NCBI GenBank assembly: GCA_948567375.1
Contig: OX419756.1
Span: 56,336,552 to 56,400,551 of the forward strand
Origin: Lunularia cruciata
Lineage: Eukaryota > Streptophyta > Marchantiopsida > Lunulariales > Lunulariaceae
DNA length: 64,000 nt
Direction of reading: 5' to 3'
The position numbers and the translations under genes were made by a program. Every line of letters begins with the position of its first letter. The first letter of the stretch is position 1. This document shows, piece by piece, positions 11,814 through 23,913 of this stretch. Under the pieces are notes generated by a model. It did no database searches. It was not told the origin of the DNA and saw only the letters and a list, made by a program, of their open reading frames with translations.

Positions 11814-12539
11814 TGTAATACTCCGAGGACAAGAGAAGAGAGAAAACACAGATTGCACACTCAAACATTCGATGCCCCAAGGGAGCACCTTCTCTTTATT
11901 ATATAGACAAAGAGGATCTCCTCCAAGGAAGCTCCACCATAGGATTGGGGACACAGATGGGTGACATGTCAGCAAGCTCCACCCTTGGATGGGTGACCTG
12001 TCTAGTCTAGGTCCCATTTGGTTGGTCAAACAAGCTTTGAACGGAGGGAGTCTTTTAGGGAATCTTCTTATAGGAATCTCAGAATCACGTGAGTAAGGTA
12101 CTGTTGGAAAGCTCTTGACAAGACAAAGTAGGGGGAGGGAAGGCCACCCTTTCATTTCTTGGGAGGGGGGTTTTGCACATTTTCGAGGCCTAATTCATCC
12201 GTTTAGGCCTCCAAAACTGCCTTCAAAGATTTCAGGCATATTTTGGTTCCTACTCTATTAGTAGAAGTCCCCTTTTGGTGATACCTCTTTCTGATCTGTT
12301 TAGTCCATCATGTGTAACATCCTTCTAGATGTTACCAAACCAATTCTCACCTTTAAATTATATGTCTAGCTATTGGTTCTAAGGTTCTCAAGTCTATTTT
12401 GGTTTCTACCCTATTAGTAGAAGTACTCTTTTGGTGATATTTCTATCTGATCTATTTTTACCATCATGTATAACATCATTCTAGAAGTTACCAAACCAAA
12501 TTTCACATCTAGATCATATGGCTAACCCTTGGTATTATA
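11814..12539 (-). repeat. 3' LTR of element B
   Basis: It starts TGTAATACTCCGAGG and ends GGTATTATA (last CA decayed to TA), 726 bp. It contains a two-copy internal duplication with a period of about 156 bp (units starting near 12239 and 12395). Confidence 0.9.
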
Positions 12540-12556
12540 GACCTCCCTCCCTTTAA
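12540..12556 (-). other. Polypurine tract of element B
   Basis: The - strand is AAAGGGAGGGAGGTC next to the 3' LTR, the usual plus-strand primer. Element C has the equivalent at 24655-24669. Confidence 0.7.
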
Positions 12557-15500
12557 GACGCAACGTCCTCGTTGCGCAATTGTTGCTCAAATGCTTGTAC
12601 CAACACCGGTGCATGTGCCAAATTGGCTACGGGTTCCCAGGTTGCTTCATAGAGGGAGTAACCTTTCCATTGTACTAGATATTCCACCCGCGGATGGCGA
12701 GTACCACGCATGCGTTTTTGGAGAATCCGTTCCACTTCATATCCCTCTGTGCCATCAATGAGTGTCGGACAAGGTCGAATGTCCTGTGTGGAAGGACCTT
12801 GGCCTGATCGGGGAGCATATCTGCATAGTAGGGAGACATGGAACACTGGATGGATCTTCATGTATGGTGGTAGCTCAAGGTGATAGGCCACAGCGCCGAT
12901 GCGACAAAGAATCAAGAAAGGCCCAATAAAACGAGGTCTGAGCTTACAAGATCCAACTAATGTGAGGTTGGTTGTCGATAGCCAAACTTGATCCCCAACA
13001 TTGAACTCCATGTGCCTACAGTGTGCATCAACATACTACTTTTGTCGATTTTGCGCAATCTGTAACCTATGCTTGGCGCTCTCCACACCTTGTTGGATTC
13101 CAGAAACAAATGTGTTGACTGCATCAACCTTGGTAGTCACTAGACGGATCTTCATCAAGCTAGAAGGTGTGAAGGGATGCTCACCATACATGAGGAAGAA
13201 CGGAGTGACCTAGGTGGAGGCATTCACTCAATTGTTGGAGGCATTCACCGAATTCCACCAACGGTAGTAGGGTGTCCCACCTCTCTTGCTCTTCTAAGGT
13301 GAAGCCGCGTAACATGTCTTCAATCGTGCGATTAGCCCGCTCTGTTTGGCCATCTGTTTGTGGGTGGTAAGCTGTAGACATGGCCAACTTGGTTTTGAAG
13401 AAACCAAAGAGTGTTCGCCAAAACAAACTGGTGAATTGGGTGCCTCTATCGGTGATGAGTACTCTAGACAAGCCATGGTGAGCAAAGACTGCATCTAAGT
13501 ATAGGTGAGCTAGTTGTGGAGTGGTCACCTCCTTGGTGGTAGAGCGTACATGAATCATTTTGCTGAGCCGGTCCACAAAGACCACAATGGAGTCAAACCC
13601 TGAGGTGGTCTTGGGTAATTCGTATACGAGATCCATACTCACTTGTTCCCAACGTTGGGTAGGAGTGGAGAGAGGTTGAAGGAGCCCTGCAGGAGCTTGA
13701 TTAGAGGCTTTGTTCTGTTGACAAAGTAGGCAGCTACGCACATAGTCCATCATGTCGTTGCTCATCTTGGGCCAATAGTAATGGCGCTTGATTGTATCCA
13801 AGGTCTTGTCTACTCCGACATGAGCTGCAATGGCCGAATCATGACATTCCGCTAGAATGGTGGTGTGTAAGTCAAGGACATTTGGGATCCATAATCTGCC
13901 ATCCCAAAAGGTGAGTCCTTGGGTGCTGGTGACACCTTTGGACAATTGCGCTTCTACAATCTGTGGATCCGTTTTTGTAGCAGCTAGAATCTCTTGCCAG
14001 AATTCAAGGTTAATCTTAACCTCTGCCACCAAGTTGTTGGCCATTGGCATACGGGTGAACGCATCTGCCAGTTATCTCTTACCCTCCACGTAGGTGATTG
14101 TCATGTTGAAGCGTTGTCGCCACTTTGCCTACCAAATTTGGCGATGAGATAGATCCTTCTGCGTCTCGAGGTAGACTAGAGGTTTGTGGTTTGTCTCTAC
14201 TACAAATGCCTTCTCACCCAGGTAGTGCTTCCAATGCTTGGTTGCTAGAATGATGGCCAACACTTCTCGTTGCACTCTGCTGGTAACAACTTTCAAGAGA
14301 AATATGCAATTGGATGCCATCCGTCATGCCACTCTTGTTATAGGACTGCTCCTATTGCTATGCTTGATGCATCTATAGCCAACTTGATTGGACATTTTGG
14401 GTCATACCACTTCAAGATTGGTGCATGTAGCAAGGCAGCCTTCAATTCTTGAAAGGCCAACTCTTGTGCGGTCCTCCATGTCCACTTCTTCCCCTTGCTA
14501 AGTAGTGCTGTTAAAGGCTATGCAACCTTGGAGAAGTCCTTGATAAATTTACAATAAAATCCCGTCAACCCCAAGAAGCTCTTAAGTTGAGTCTGATCTT
14601 CTGGGGCACTCTATTTTTGAATGACCTCTATTTTACCTATCAATACTTGAATGCCCTCTGCACTTACTCTATGCCCTAAGTAGTCTACTTCAGACTTGCC
14701 AAACTCACACTTTGAGATTTTGGCGTACAACTGATTTTGTCTTAGAATCTGGAGGACCTCTCGTAGATGTTGTTTGTGTTCTGTCATTGTGCTACTATAT
14801 ACTAAGATATCATCCAAGAAGACAATAATAGACTTATCCAAGTATGGATAAAATATGTCATTCATTAGGCTCATGAAAGTGGCAGGCGCATTGGTGAGGC
14901 CAAAAGGCATCACAAGATACTCAAAGTGGCCATACCTGGTTCGAAAGGCAGTTTTGTACACATCCTCCTTTGCAATTTGGATTTGATTATAACCGCTCCG
15001 CAAGTCCAGTTTGGTGAAGTATCTCGCTCCATGGAGTTGATCAAACAGGTCATCCATGCAAGGTAAGGGGTATTTGTTCTTCATTGTTTGTTGATTGAGA
15101 CCCCGATAGTCAATGCACATACGCATTATACCATCCTTCTTCTTCACAAACAAGACAGGTGCCCCATATAGTGATATGCTAGGTTGGATGAACCCTTTTT
15201 GTAGCATCTCCTCAATTTGAGTCTTACACTCCTCCAACTCATGAGGTGATAGGCGATATGGGGCCTTACAAGGAGGTGTCTTCCCCAGGAGTGTCTCTAT
15301 TTTGTGATCTACTTGCCTTTTAGGTGGTAATCCTGAGGGTAGATCATCAGGAAAGACATCTTGAAACTCATCCACCACACCCTTCAATTTCTCAGGAATT
15401 TGTCTAGCGAGTTGTGCACTCTGGACTTCTCTTATTAGATCCATAAAACATCTATCGGTCTTACAGATAGTTTTTGTCCCTATGACATATAGAGGCAATT

Positions 15501-16014
15501 TATGCCTGTGTGATTTTTCTTTAACCCCAATGATTGACCATTGGTGGGTTCTCACTACTTTCTTCCTCCAATCCACCATTGGGTTGTACTGCTCCATCCA
15601 TGGCATGCCTTAAATTGCATCATAACGGGCTAATTGTATCACTCGCCACTCAATTGCTTCCTGATATTCTCCTACAGAGAGGGTTACCCATCTAGGTAAT
15701 GATTCAATCCTCTCTATTTGCCCATTTGGTAACTCTACTTCTTCACTTCCATCTCTCTCTAGATCCATTCCCAATCTGATTGCAACAGAGCGAGACAAGA
15801 AATTCTTTGTTGCTCCCGGATCTATTAATACTCTCACTTGATTACCTTCTAGGATTCCATTCACAACAATCAATTGTGAGGTTGCCTTTCGGGATCTTTG
15901 CGCATTATTCTTCTTCCTTCCCTCGCTTCTCTGCTTCCTTATTGAGCCAATAAGGCCGCAAGGTACATTTATTGGCAATCTTTGTTTTCCGAAGTGGTTT
16001 CCACCTCCTCCTCT
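12553..16014 (-). pseudogene. Element B pol relic (protease to chromodomain)
   Basis: The protease frame opens at about 16014, overlapping the end of gag by about 45 nt. Protease (15610-15978) has LIDPGATKNF. RT (14611-15606) has [19 protein letters not shown] and the catalytic FLDDILVY. RNase H is at 14129-14610 (HKPLVYLETQ). Integrase (13181-14050) has the HHCC zinc region ending CLLCQQ, then the three acidic residues in MDLVYELP, ITDRGTQF and TDGQTERANR. The C-terminal part (12553-13011) has GPFLILCRIG and a chromodomain (YEVERILQ, VEYLVQWKGY, ATWEP). Stops include 15607-15609, 14293-14295 and 13036-13038, and a 21-bp duplication at 13215-13249 upsets the integrase frame. Not functional. 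Confidence 0.9.
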
Positions 16015-17057
16015 TCAATGTGCCTCTCCATGTTGTTCAAAGATCACCTATATGAAGGCCGAGGGCCTCTAGGGAAACAAGTGTGACAATTGGTAGATAT
16101 GTGCCCAATACTACCACAATTGTAACAATGGCATTGTTCTCCTTGAGTCCCTTCTCCTCGTGGGACTCCATCTCTTTGTTCTTCTACCTGTCTCCACTCC
16201 CCTTGAAGCGGCCGTGCTGCTGAATCCCGGAATCAAAGGTTACCCAATTCCATCGGTATTGGTCCATCCATGTGTGGCATTTCTGCCCAATAATGTTGAG
16301 GTAGAACTACTCCTTCACCTCCACCTAATGCTCTTACTATTCTCTGCGCACAAGCAATAGCTTCAAATACCGTGCGAGGGTTTTGTACCATGACTTCTTG
16401 GCGAATCCGCTCTTTCAACCCTTGTTTGAAATTGTCAAGAGCCTCTGCTGGACTCATGTCGGTAATTGCATCTTGTAGATCCGTAAATGCCTCCACATAC
16501 TCTTGTATGCTATTCTTCTGTCTTAATCCCCATAGTCGGGTTCGAGCCATCTACACAAAATCCACCAATTGGAAATTCTTCAACTGTCCTTCTTGCATTG
16601 CTGTCCATGTGACCTCCCTTCTCTCGGCCAGCATGGATCGTTCCCAAGCATCATTCCATGTGAACACTTTATCGATCAAGTACCCACATGCAAACATGCC
16701 TGTAGCATGCTCTGTGATCTCTGTTGAGAACAATCGGAAATATCAATTCATTCTTGAGATCCAATTTTCCACTACTCTCATCGTACGTTGCCCCTTGTAA
16801 GACTCAATGTTGTAGGTCTTCTTCATCCGGAGTAGCAATGTGGCTTCATCGTTGATAGGGTTTGTAGGCACGGGTGCCTCTCCAAGTACTTTGGTCACAA
16901 GTACTAGGTTTTGAGACGGCTCTTCTCCTTGCATGGCTTGATCGTTCCTGAGGATCTGCACTTAACTTTGTAATGTCTCCATGGTCATCTTAAACTCTCA
17001 AAATTCATTCAGCATCCCTTGCATTCCTTGCACTAGCTCTTGCAACTGCAGATCCAT
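15969..17057 (-). pseudogene. Element B gag relic
   Basis: It starts at ATG 17057-17055, just inside the primer site, and ends at the TAA at 15969-15971, 363 codons including stops. The retrotransposon gag domain is seen in TEHATGMFACGYL and NSIQEYVEAF. Near the end is the zinc knuckle CYNCGSIGHISTNC, which has all four metal ligands. Several single-base stops interrupt the frame (for example near 16550, 16742 and 16962). The product would be the capsid/nucleocapsid that packages element RNA. Confidence 0.85.
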
Positions 17058-17640
17058 GGTTCCTTCAACACCCAATTGCTAACATCTACTTCAATACAGA
17101 GTCAATATAATCACTCTGGAAGGCGCACGAACTATCAGAACTACCATTGGGATCTCAGAAGCTATCACTTGTTGATAATACTCCTCACCAAAATTCCTAA
17201 CTACAAAATCTCTAAACATCACTTTCGGCCTCACTACATAATGGATTTCTACTTGAGTGTTGAAAGGGAGAGGATTTGGGACATTCATATCCATTTTATC
17301 ATAATAGAATGTAGATCGTCAAATCCTACTCTCTGTCATATATCACCACAAGTAGAATCACCGGGTTTGGTGAGTTCATCACTCTGTCCATGAATTCTAC
17401 ACCAAAGTGATAAACTAGCGATACCCTCATCTGCTCACACTGGATGTACATAACCTTGATGTGGAATGGGTTTGAAATGGAAAGCTAGGTGCGGGAAATT
17501 GTCCCCCCGGTGCATCCATCTCATCCGCTCTCTAAAGCCCTTCCTAAGTCTAGCGATTACTCTATGTTCTCCACCTCAAATTACCCAGTTTTAGTAGTTC
17601 GTGCTATTCCAAGAGGGGTGATCCACTCTCTTGGACTAGA

Positions 17641-17658
17641 ACACTTGCTTTGATACCA
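17641..17658 (-). other. Primer-binding site of element B
   Basis: The - strand reads TGGTATCAAAGCAAGTGT one base inside the 5' LTR, complementary to the 3' end of initiator-Met tRNA. It is shared with element C (29773-29790). Confidence 0.85.
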
Positions 17659-17659
17659 T

Positions 17660-18361
17660 TGTAATACTCCGAGGACAAGAGAAGAGAGAAAACACAAATT
17701 GCACACTCAAACATTCGATGCCCCAAGGGAGCACCTTCTCTTTATTATATAGACAAAGAGGATCTCCTCCAAGGAAGCTCCACCATAGGATTAGGGACAC
17801 AGATAGGTGACATGTCAGCAAGCTCCACCCTTGGATGGGTGACCTGTCTAGTCTAGGTCCTATCTGGTTGGTCAAACAAGCTTTGACCGGAGGGAGTCTT
17901 TTAGAGAATCTTCCTGTAGGAATCTCAGAATCACGTGAGTAAGGTACCATTGGAAAGCTCTTGATGAGACAAAGCAAAAAGGGGGGGGGGGATTGTGCAC
18001 ATTTTTGAGGCCTAATTCATCCGTTTAGGCCTCCGAAATTGCCTTCAAAGATTTCAGGCATATTTTGGTTCCTACTCTATTAGTAGAAGTCCCCTTTTGG
18101 TGATACCTCTTTCTGATCTGTTTAGTCCATCATGTGTAACATCCTTCTAGATGTTACCAAACCAATTCTCACCTTTAAATTATATGTCTAGCTATTGGTT
18201 CTAAGGTTCTCAAGTCTATTTTGGTTTCTACCCTATTAGTAGAAGTACTCTTTTGGTGATACTTATATCTGATCTATTTTGACCATCATGTATAACATCA
18301 TTCTAGAAGTTACCAAACCAAATTTCACATCTAGATCATATGGCTAACCCTTGGTATTACA
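17660..18361 (-). repeat. 5' LTR of element B
   Basis: This 702-bp LTR runs TGTAATACTCC to GGTATTACA. On the element strand a TATATAA box lies at about 17745-17751, so transcription proceeds leftwards into gag. It has the same internal 156-bp duplication as the partner LTR. Confidence 0.9.
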
Positions 18362-18366
18362 ACATC
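18362..18366. repeat. Target-site duplication of element B, right copy
   Basis: ACATC, identical to 11809-11813. Confidence 0.93.
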
Positions 18367-19470
18367 CTCTACAAAACGAGCTCTCTTCTTCTCTTGTGCC
18401 AAAAGCTCCAAATTAAGACCCTTGGAGTTTGAGCACTCTCTCTTCTCATACTTGCTCTCAACCACATCTATGAATGCTTTCTCCTTACCTTCATTTGGAT
18501 TAGGAGCCACTTGGGTTTCACTGCCTCCCTCTTTTTTTCTATTGGCTCCCTCGTAACCCCTTCCTCCATAGTAAGTGGAATTTGGGTAATTCCTTTGGAT
18601 ATGGCCTCTTCCTCCACAACCAAAAAAATTTCTATTGTTGAAATTGTTGGCTGGTTGGCCCCCTCTATATGGATAGGTTCTATAACTCCTAGGCTCTCTC
18701 CCTACATTCTGATCCACCCCTCTCTTCTCCCATAGTTGCACCACATTGATTTTGAGATCTGCAAGTTGTTCTATGATGGTTTGAACTGGATCCTTTGGTG
18801 GAAGTGCAAGAACTAGAGCAACTACTACTTGTGGTGCAACCCTTGCCACTAAAGTATCAGAAGTTCCACCATACTTGTAGCCTTGAGGAGGATGCACAAC
18901 CTCCTTCACGACCAAATCACTTTCATCTCCTTCCAAATTGTCCTCCATACGAATTGCAATCTTGATAGCTTCAACCTTGGAAGAAGGTTTCTCATATCTC
19001 ACCTTGCTTCTAATTTGTGGTCTCAATCATCCGACAAAATTCTTGGTGAGCATGGCCCCTATGCCAATCATAGTACTCTCCACATCATCCCCACCCTTCT
19101 TCAACACTATGCAAAATCTGGACTCTAACTTTTCCACTCTTTCCACATAGACTCTCACTTTCTCTCCATCTCCTTGTTTGAGAAAGGTAACCTCACTCAT
19201 CAATCTCTCATAATTCTCATTTGGGAGGAATTTCTCAATGATTGCTGAAGTCAAACTCTCCCAAGACTCTTCTTCCCCATCTCTCCTCTCTCTCTTTTGG
19301 TATTCTAACTCATACCATGTAAGTGCTGCATCCTCAAAGAAATCTGGTAATAATGAGACCTACTCATTCTTCCTCCTCTCATTGTTTCCTATGCAAGCTC
19401 TCTTGAAGCCTCTCACAAAGATCTCCACATCTTCTCCATTTTTGCCAAAGAAAATTGGAAGTTTCCCCAT
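18367..19470 (-). pseudogene. Element A gag relic
   Basis: The likely start is ATG 19470-19468 (MGKLPIFFGKNGED). The gag domain follows with AALTWYELEYQ and EKFLPNENYERLM. A Gly/Arg/Asn-rich stretch leads to a worn zinc knuckle (FFGCGGRGHIQRNY) that has lost the first and last Cys. There are in-frame stops at 19360-19362 and 19027-19029. The frame runs into the ACATC duplication and resumes on the far side of element B at 11808, so gag and protease were one open frame before B inserted. Confidence 0.78.
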
Positions 19471-21010
19471 CTTAACCCCTCACTCTCTTTCTTTTCTCTC
19501 AATTTTTTTCCTCTTTTCTTTTCTCTCACTCTATAACTAATAAACTATGTACATGACTAACACCATTTGAGAATAATCCACCCTAGGGAACAAAAAAGGT
19601 TCAGGTTGCTCAAAGATTTCTATAGCAACATCAAATCCTAGAGTGCATAGTAATCAAGCTCTCATGGATACTTTATCCATAAGTTGAAAGATTATCTCCA
19701 TCACTAATCTTGAGAACTAGCTGATGAAGGTGGTAGTATTTCTGTAGCTGTATTAAGACTTTCTCTCCAAAACCCTTCTCCAAAAGTGCTTTTACTCCAC
19801 TACACTCATTTTCTTTTGGAAGTCCTTCCACTCCACAAACCTCACACAACTCCTTGGTCTAAGATCTTCTCCCTCCCAATCTTGGTGAAGAAGGTCCAAC
19901 ATACAAACCCAAGTCAAGTTAGCCTCTCCTTTCCCTCAATCTCTTGCTCTCAAAGTTCAATGGACATGAACTTGCCTTATGTCCCTTCTCTCCACATAGA
20001 AAGCACTTAGACTCACTCTTTCCTCCAAGTGGCGTAGGTTTTTGGATCCTCTCAACACTCTATTCTCTTCTATTGTAAACTCTCTTTTCCTCAAATCCAC
20101 CCCTAAAAATCACCTCAAACCCTTGGGGAAACTTGCATAATCTCAATTTCCACTCTTGATGACACTTTATGTTCCCAAGATGAATCTTAACACTCAAACA
20201 TGCTTTTTGTTGCTCTCAAACTCCTCATGCATGAGATCTCAACTCTATAGAATTGACCCTTCCTCACAATTTCACTCAAATATCTCAACTACAATGTGAT
20301 AGTCATTTGGAATTTTTCACACTTGATAAAAACTCCATGTTGTCTCTCTCTGAAAAATTTTAGATCTTTTCATTGAGCCATTTGGCCTAGACACCTTTCT
20401 ATTTGGCACACATATTTCAGATTTGGTCTGAAAACCACCCCCCCTCACTTCAAAAACTCATAACTCCCTACTCAAGAATGATCTCTCTCTAATTTTTGTG
20501 TCAACACGTAGGATATAACATACTGAATTTTCATAAAAAGTTTTAAAAAAATCCACTGAAAATTGAAGAAATTGCAGATTCTATACAATTTTCCATAGAG
20601 CATGCAATTGTGGGAGCAGTTTACCCTTGTCAACGTTCAAAAATTCTAGCCCAATGTGCCATAAAATCTCTCACAATAATTCCAAGTGTGCTAACTGAAG
20701 GACAACCCATGATATCATGTGTAGAAATTTCAATTTCAGATCTCAAATTTGAGATTTTGCCCAAAATCACCTTGATCCCCAAAATTTGCAATCCACCTCA
20801 CACAATCTCTCCAAATCCTCTCATGTGTACAAGATGTACAAAATCATTTCAAAGACATCATAAAGAACTACAGGGTATAAAACTAGATCTTGGTTCTCTT
20901 ACATAATTTCAACCCTCTCCTCTCTTAATGTTCTCTCCAAGTGAGCTCTCATAGCCTCCTTCTGCCTAATGTAAAATTGAACGCGGAACATTATCTTGCC
21001 TTCTAGAGAG
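19471..21010 (-). other. Untranslated leader of element A
   Basis: About 1.5 kb between the primer site and gag has no coherent frame. It is C/T-rich on the + strand and therefore purine-rich in the sense of the element. Long leaders of this kind occur in large plant Ty3/gypsy elements. Confidence 0.5.
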
Positions 21011-21028
21011 GTCCTGACAACGGAACCA
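21011..21028 (-). other. Primer-binding site of element A
   Basis: The - strand reads TGGTTCCGTTGTCAGGAC four bases inside the 5' LTR. It differs from the initiator-Met site of B, C and F and resembles the TTTGGCGCCGTTG-type site of Athila/Tat-like elements, so A belongs to another lineage. Confidence 0.6.
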
Positions 21029-21032
21029 AAAA

Positions 21033-21723
21033 TGTGAGCCGGCTTGTCTCTCACTTAGGATGAACCTTTGATGGCTATTATGGTAGCGCACCATGGACTA
21101 AGAAGGCAAGGAACCCCAACTCCATCATACTCCTCCAAGGCTAACACTCCAAGACTCAAGACATTGCTCACTAGAGAACTCAATGAGAGAGAGATAGTTG
21201 CAAATGAAAGAATGATGAGTACCTCCTCATCCCTTGTTTATATACTTGTGAAATAGTTACGTACCAAAGTTACTAATTACCATAGTAACTCAAGTTACTA
21301 GACTAAAAGTCAAGTAAAGTCAAAAAGTAGAAAGGAATATCCATTCACATAGGCATATTCTACTAGCATGTGATCTTATCTTGACCCAACCACTAAGTCA
21401 AGGATTCCTTCACATGGGCTATCCTTGGACTATAGAAGAATCCAAAACAAAAAGGCTTGGGGGCCCAAGAGTTCTCAACTCTTTCTTCAAAGCCAAACAC
21501 CTAGGAATAATACCAAGTCAACACACTAGAATCCAAAATAGTGGTGCTCATCTTTTTTACTTCTTCTAAAGTAAGGTCCCTTCTATCTTAGCTATGACTA
21601 ACTTTAGCTAATAATGACTATTGTAGAACCATCCTTTATCTATATATAAATAATATCTCTCAAGTACTTGTAATACCAAGCTAAATATCACAATACCACA
21701 CACATGCACAAATGGGTGTTACA
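21033..21723 (-). repeat. 5' LTR of element A
   Basis: This 691-bp LTR runs TGTGAGCC to GTTACA on the + strand. Its right edge abuts element D sequence directly (GACCAAGC). Confidence 0.88.
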
Positions 21724-21726
21724 GAC

Positions 21727-23607
21727 CAAGCTTACACAAGAGTGGGATTGGGGAGATGAGCAAGCGAGATTTTTTGTAGAGCTCAAGGAGAGGTTGACAT
21801 CTACTCATATTTTGAGGAAACCAATCAGAGGATGACCATTTCAGGTTCACATTGATTGGAGTATGTTGGGGCTTGGAGTAGTGCTCACCCAACATGATGA
21901 TGAGGAGAAGGAGTTTGTGGTGGCCTATGCTAATTGCTCCAACAATTTAGCAGAGGCAAATTATAATTCATATGAGGAAGAATGCTTGGTAGTAGTTTGG
22001 GCAATAGTACATTTTTTATGTTACCTATTTGGTAACCCCTTTACTCTCATCACTGATCATCAGCCACTGAAGTGGTTGATGGAGTCCCATAAGCTTTCAA
22101 GGATGCTTGCACAATGGGCTCTGATTTTACAAGAGTATGATTTCATGGTTATTCATAGACCTGGAATGGTAGACCATGATGTAGATGGGTTGAGTAGAAA
22201 CCAGCAGGATCAAACCAAAGCAAGTTGGCATGGTGGGACAAATAAGGAGATGATGCCAAGTTGGCATGCATCTGCCTTTCCTTGTATATTTTTTGAGGCT
22301 TTTGTAGTATCTCTCTTAGTGCAAATATGAGGAGTTATTGAGGTCATAGATCCAAAGAGTGGAGATAGTGGTATAGTTCAACAAGACATTCATGATGATG
22401 TCTTAGTGATAGACTATCCTTGCACTAGTGTTGTGGGTGGTATAGTTGGGGCCAAGGAGAGAGACTGTGTTCTTTAGTGAGCCAAGCATTTCAGATAGAA
22501 GGGCAAACACCTTCTTGGGTATGGGAGGATGGTAGAGTAAGTAGTACCATTTTCATCTCAGAGACCACAATTGGTCTATCATGCTCATAAGGAGCTAGGA
22601 CATTTTAGAGTAAAGCATACATATAGCTTACTCCAAGTCATTATTGGTGGCATAGTATGCAAACCAAGGTATAGTAGTTTGTTGCAAGATGTGTGGTTTG
22701 TGACCGAGTTAGAATATCATTTAGTGCTCTTATGCCATAGTTGCACCCGTTACCTATCATGGGATTGGGTTACCATTGGAGTTTGGGCTTTGTTGGACCT
22801 TTACTATTGATTGTGAGACATTATCAGTATATTTTGGTGATGGTGGAGCACTTCTCTAAGTAGATTGATTTGGTGGCACTTCTTGACAAGTCTTGTGAAG
22901 GGATAACTTACTCATTCTTGGATCGGGTTCTTAGTCATTTTGGTGCACCAGCTGAGATTTTGACTGATCAAGGTACATAGTTCTTGGGGGAGTTTCAGTT
23001 CTTGTGAGACAAGGCTTTGATTGGTCATCATACCACCACTTGAGATCACCCTAAGGCATATGGCTTAGCAAAGAGAGTAGTTCAAACAATGAAGAGAGGA
23101 TTGCAGAAGTATGGTTTACAAAGAGGCCACTTGGGAGATTGGGATCTACAGTTACCTTGGTTAGCCATGGGCTATCGGTTCAACCAGCAAGCCTCCTTAG
23201 CATCCTTCTCTCTTTACTTTCTACTCTATGGATGAGATCTAGATTTACCTATAGCCATTTGTCAAGATGCTACTATAGTTGTGGACTTGGATGATTCAAA
23301 CGTATTGGTGAGCATATGTTCTCAACGGGCGGAGTTCTTTCAAAGAGTGATGGGGATTGCCTTTGAGAACTTGGCAATTGCTCAACATAAAGATACCTTT
23401 TGCTATGCTACCATTCAAGGAAGAGGTTAAAGACCCTCAATCCATCAATTTCATCTAGGTGATTATGTATATCTATAACAGATAGCACCAATGATAGGCC
23501 ATAGTTGATGTTTCTATATGCCGCATTATCTTGAGAGTGTGTAAGGTTTTCCCATCTAGAATCCTTGTGTTGGAAGGACATGATGGTGTTGTTTTGAAAT
23601 ATCATGT
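21727..23607 (+). pseudogene. Element D RT end, RNase H and integrase relic
   Basis: The RT/RNase H junction reads FFVELKERLTS, then GLGVVLTQHD. RNase H (21863-22330) has YNSYEEECLVVVWA, TDHQPLKWLM and GMVDHDVDGLSR. Integrase begins near 22565 (HAHKELGHFRVKHTYS). Core motifs follow: ILVMVEHFSK near 22834-22860, HFGAPAEILTDQGT near 22935-22978, and a third acidic region replaced by AKRVVQTMKRG near 23070-23100. Downstream is FHLGDYVYL (near 23450-23475), which belongs to the integrase C-terminal fold. At least ten stops are present. Confidence 0.75.
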
Positions 23608-23820
23608 GTGCCATACCACTTCCCAAACATTGATGGTATTATGGATCCAAGCTTGGCACTTGTATGTGCAGGCTTGTGGTGTATATTATGCGGCTCTTTT
23701 GGAAGAATTACTATTATGTTAGTGTGTAATAGCTATTTGAGAGGATCGCATGTGGCATGTTTGACTCCTCCTCTCATAGTGGTTGCTCAAGGACAGTGGT
23801 TATGTCCTAGATGTACTTGA
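23608..23820 (+). pseudogene. PHD finger at the end of element D pol
   Basis: This frame ends with a PHD-type Cys4-His-Cys3 pattern. C-I-L-C is at 23680-23691, then MLVC, then a Tyr where the fourth Cys is expected (TAT for TGT). H-V-A-C follows, then LTPPL and W-L-C-P-R-C up to 23814. PHD fingers usually read the tail of histone H3. In this position other chromoviruses carry a chromodomain, so an analogous chromatin-targeting role for integration is inferred. Upstream residues (NIDGIMDPSLALV) connect it to the integrase C-terminal region. The copy is decayed: one ligand is lost and the upstream frame is broken. Confidence 0.72.
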
Positions 23821-23908
23821 CTTATAGCTAGTTTATCCTTTATATGGTATAGATTGCAGCAGGCGACTAACAATGGGGCTTGATAGCACTGACCTCTTGA
23901 ACTTTTGC

Positions 23909-23913
23909 CCACC
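23909..23913. repeat. Target-site duplication of element C, left copy
   Basis: CCACC here is repeated at 30531-30535. The two copies bracket element C exactly. Confidence 0.93.

Larger units (their letters stand above)
11814..18361 (-). mobile_element. Element B: full-structure Ty3/gypsy chromovirus
   Basis: This 6548-bp element has two LTRs (11814-12539 and 17660-18361), an initiator-Met primer site, gag, protease, RT, RNase H, integrase and a chromodomain, all on the - strand. It is inserted in element A with a perfect ACATC duplication. It is a sister of element C (23914-30530). Both share the same LTR structure, the same gag/protease frame overlap and several identical lesions. B carries more stop codons than C, so it is the older or faster-decayed copy. 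Confidence 0.93.
9330..21723 (-). mobile_element. Element A: Ty3/gypsy element, internally deleted, host of element B
   Basis: On the - strand the order is 5' LTR (21033-21723), primer site, long leader, gag, protease, start of RT, then directly the end of integrase, polypurine tract and 3' LTR (9330-9977). Element B (11814-18361) is inserted at the gag/protease junction. Without B the element is only about 5.8 kb. Most of RT, all of RNase H and the integrase core are missing at one junction near 10490. The element is therefore non-autonomous. The flanks (left TGGAC, right GACCA) do not form a clean target duplication. The right flank is element D, the left flank is the purine tract. Confidence 0.85.
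21724..23913 (+). mobile_element. Element D: old Ty3/gypsy element with a PHD finger
   Basis: On the + strand this segment keeps the end of RT, RNase H, integrase and a PHD-type zinc finger. Its left side is cut off by element A. Element C is inserted at 23913/23914, and sequence from 30531 on is its continuation. No LTR was identified with certainty. Stops and frameshifts show it is dead. Confidence 0.75.

Noticed and set aside
11673-12155. A 160-codon frame on the - strand
   Set aside because: It is a chimera of the end of element A gag/protease and the LTR of element B, created by the insertion.
16372-16800. Plus-strand frames inside gag of B (and 28488-28931 inside gag of C)
   Set aside because: They are antisense shadows of the gag genes on the - strand.
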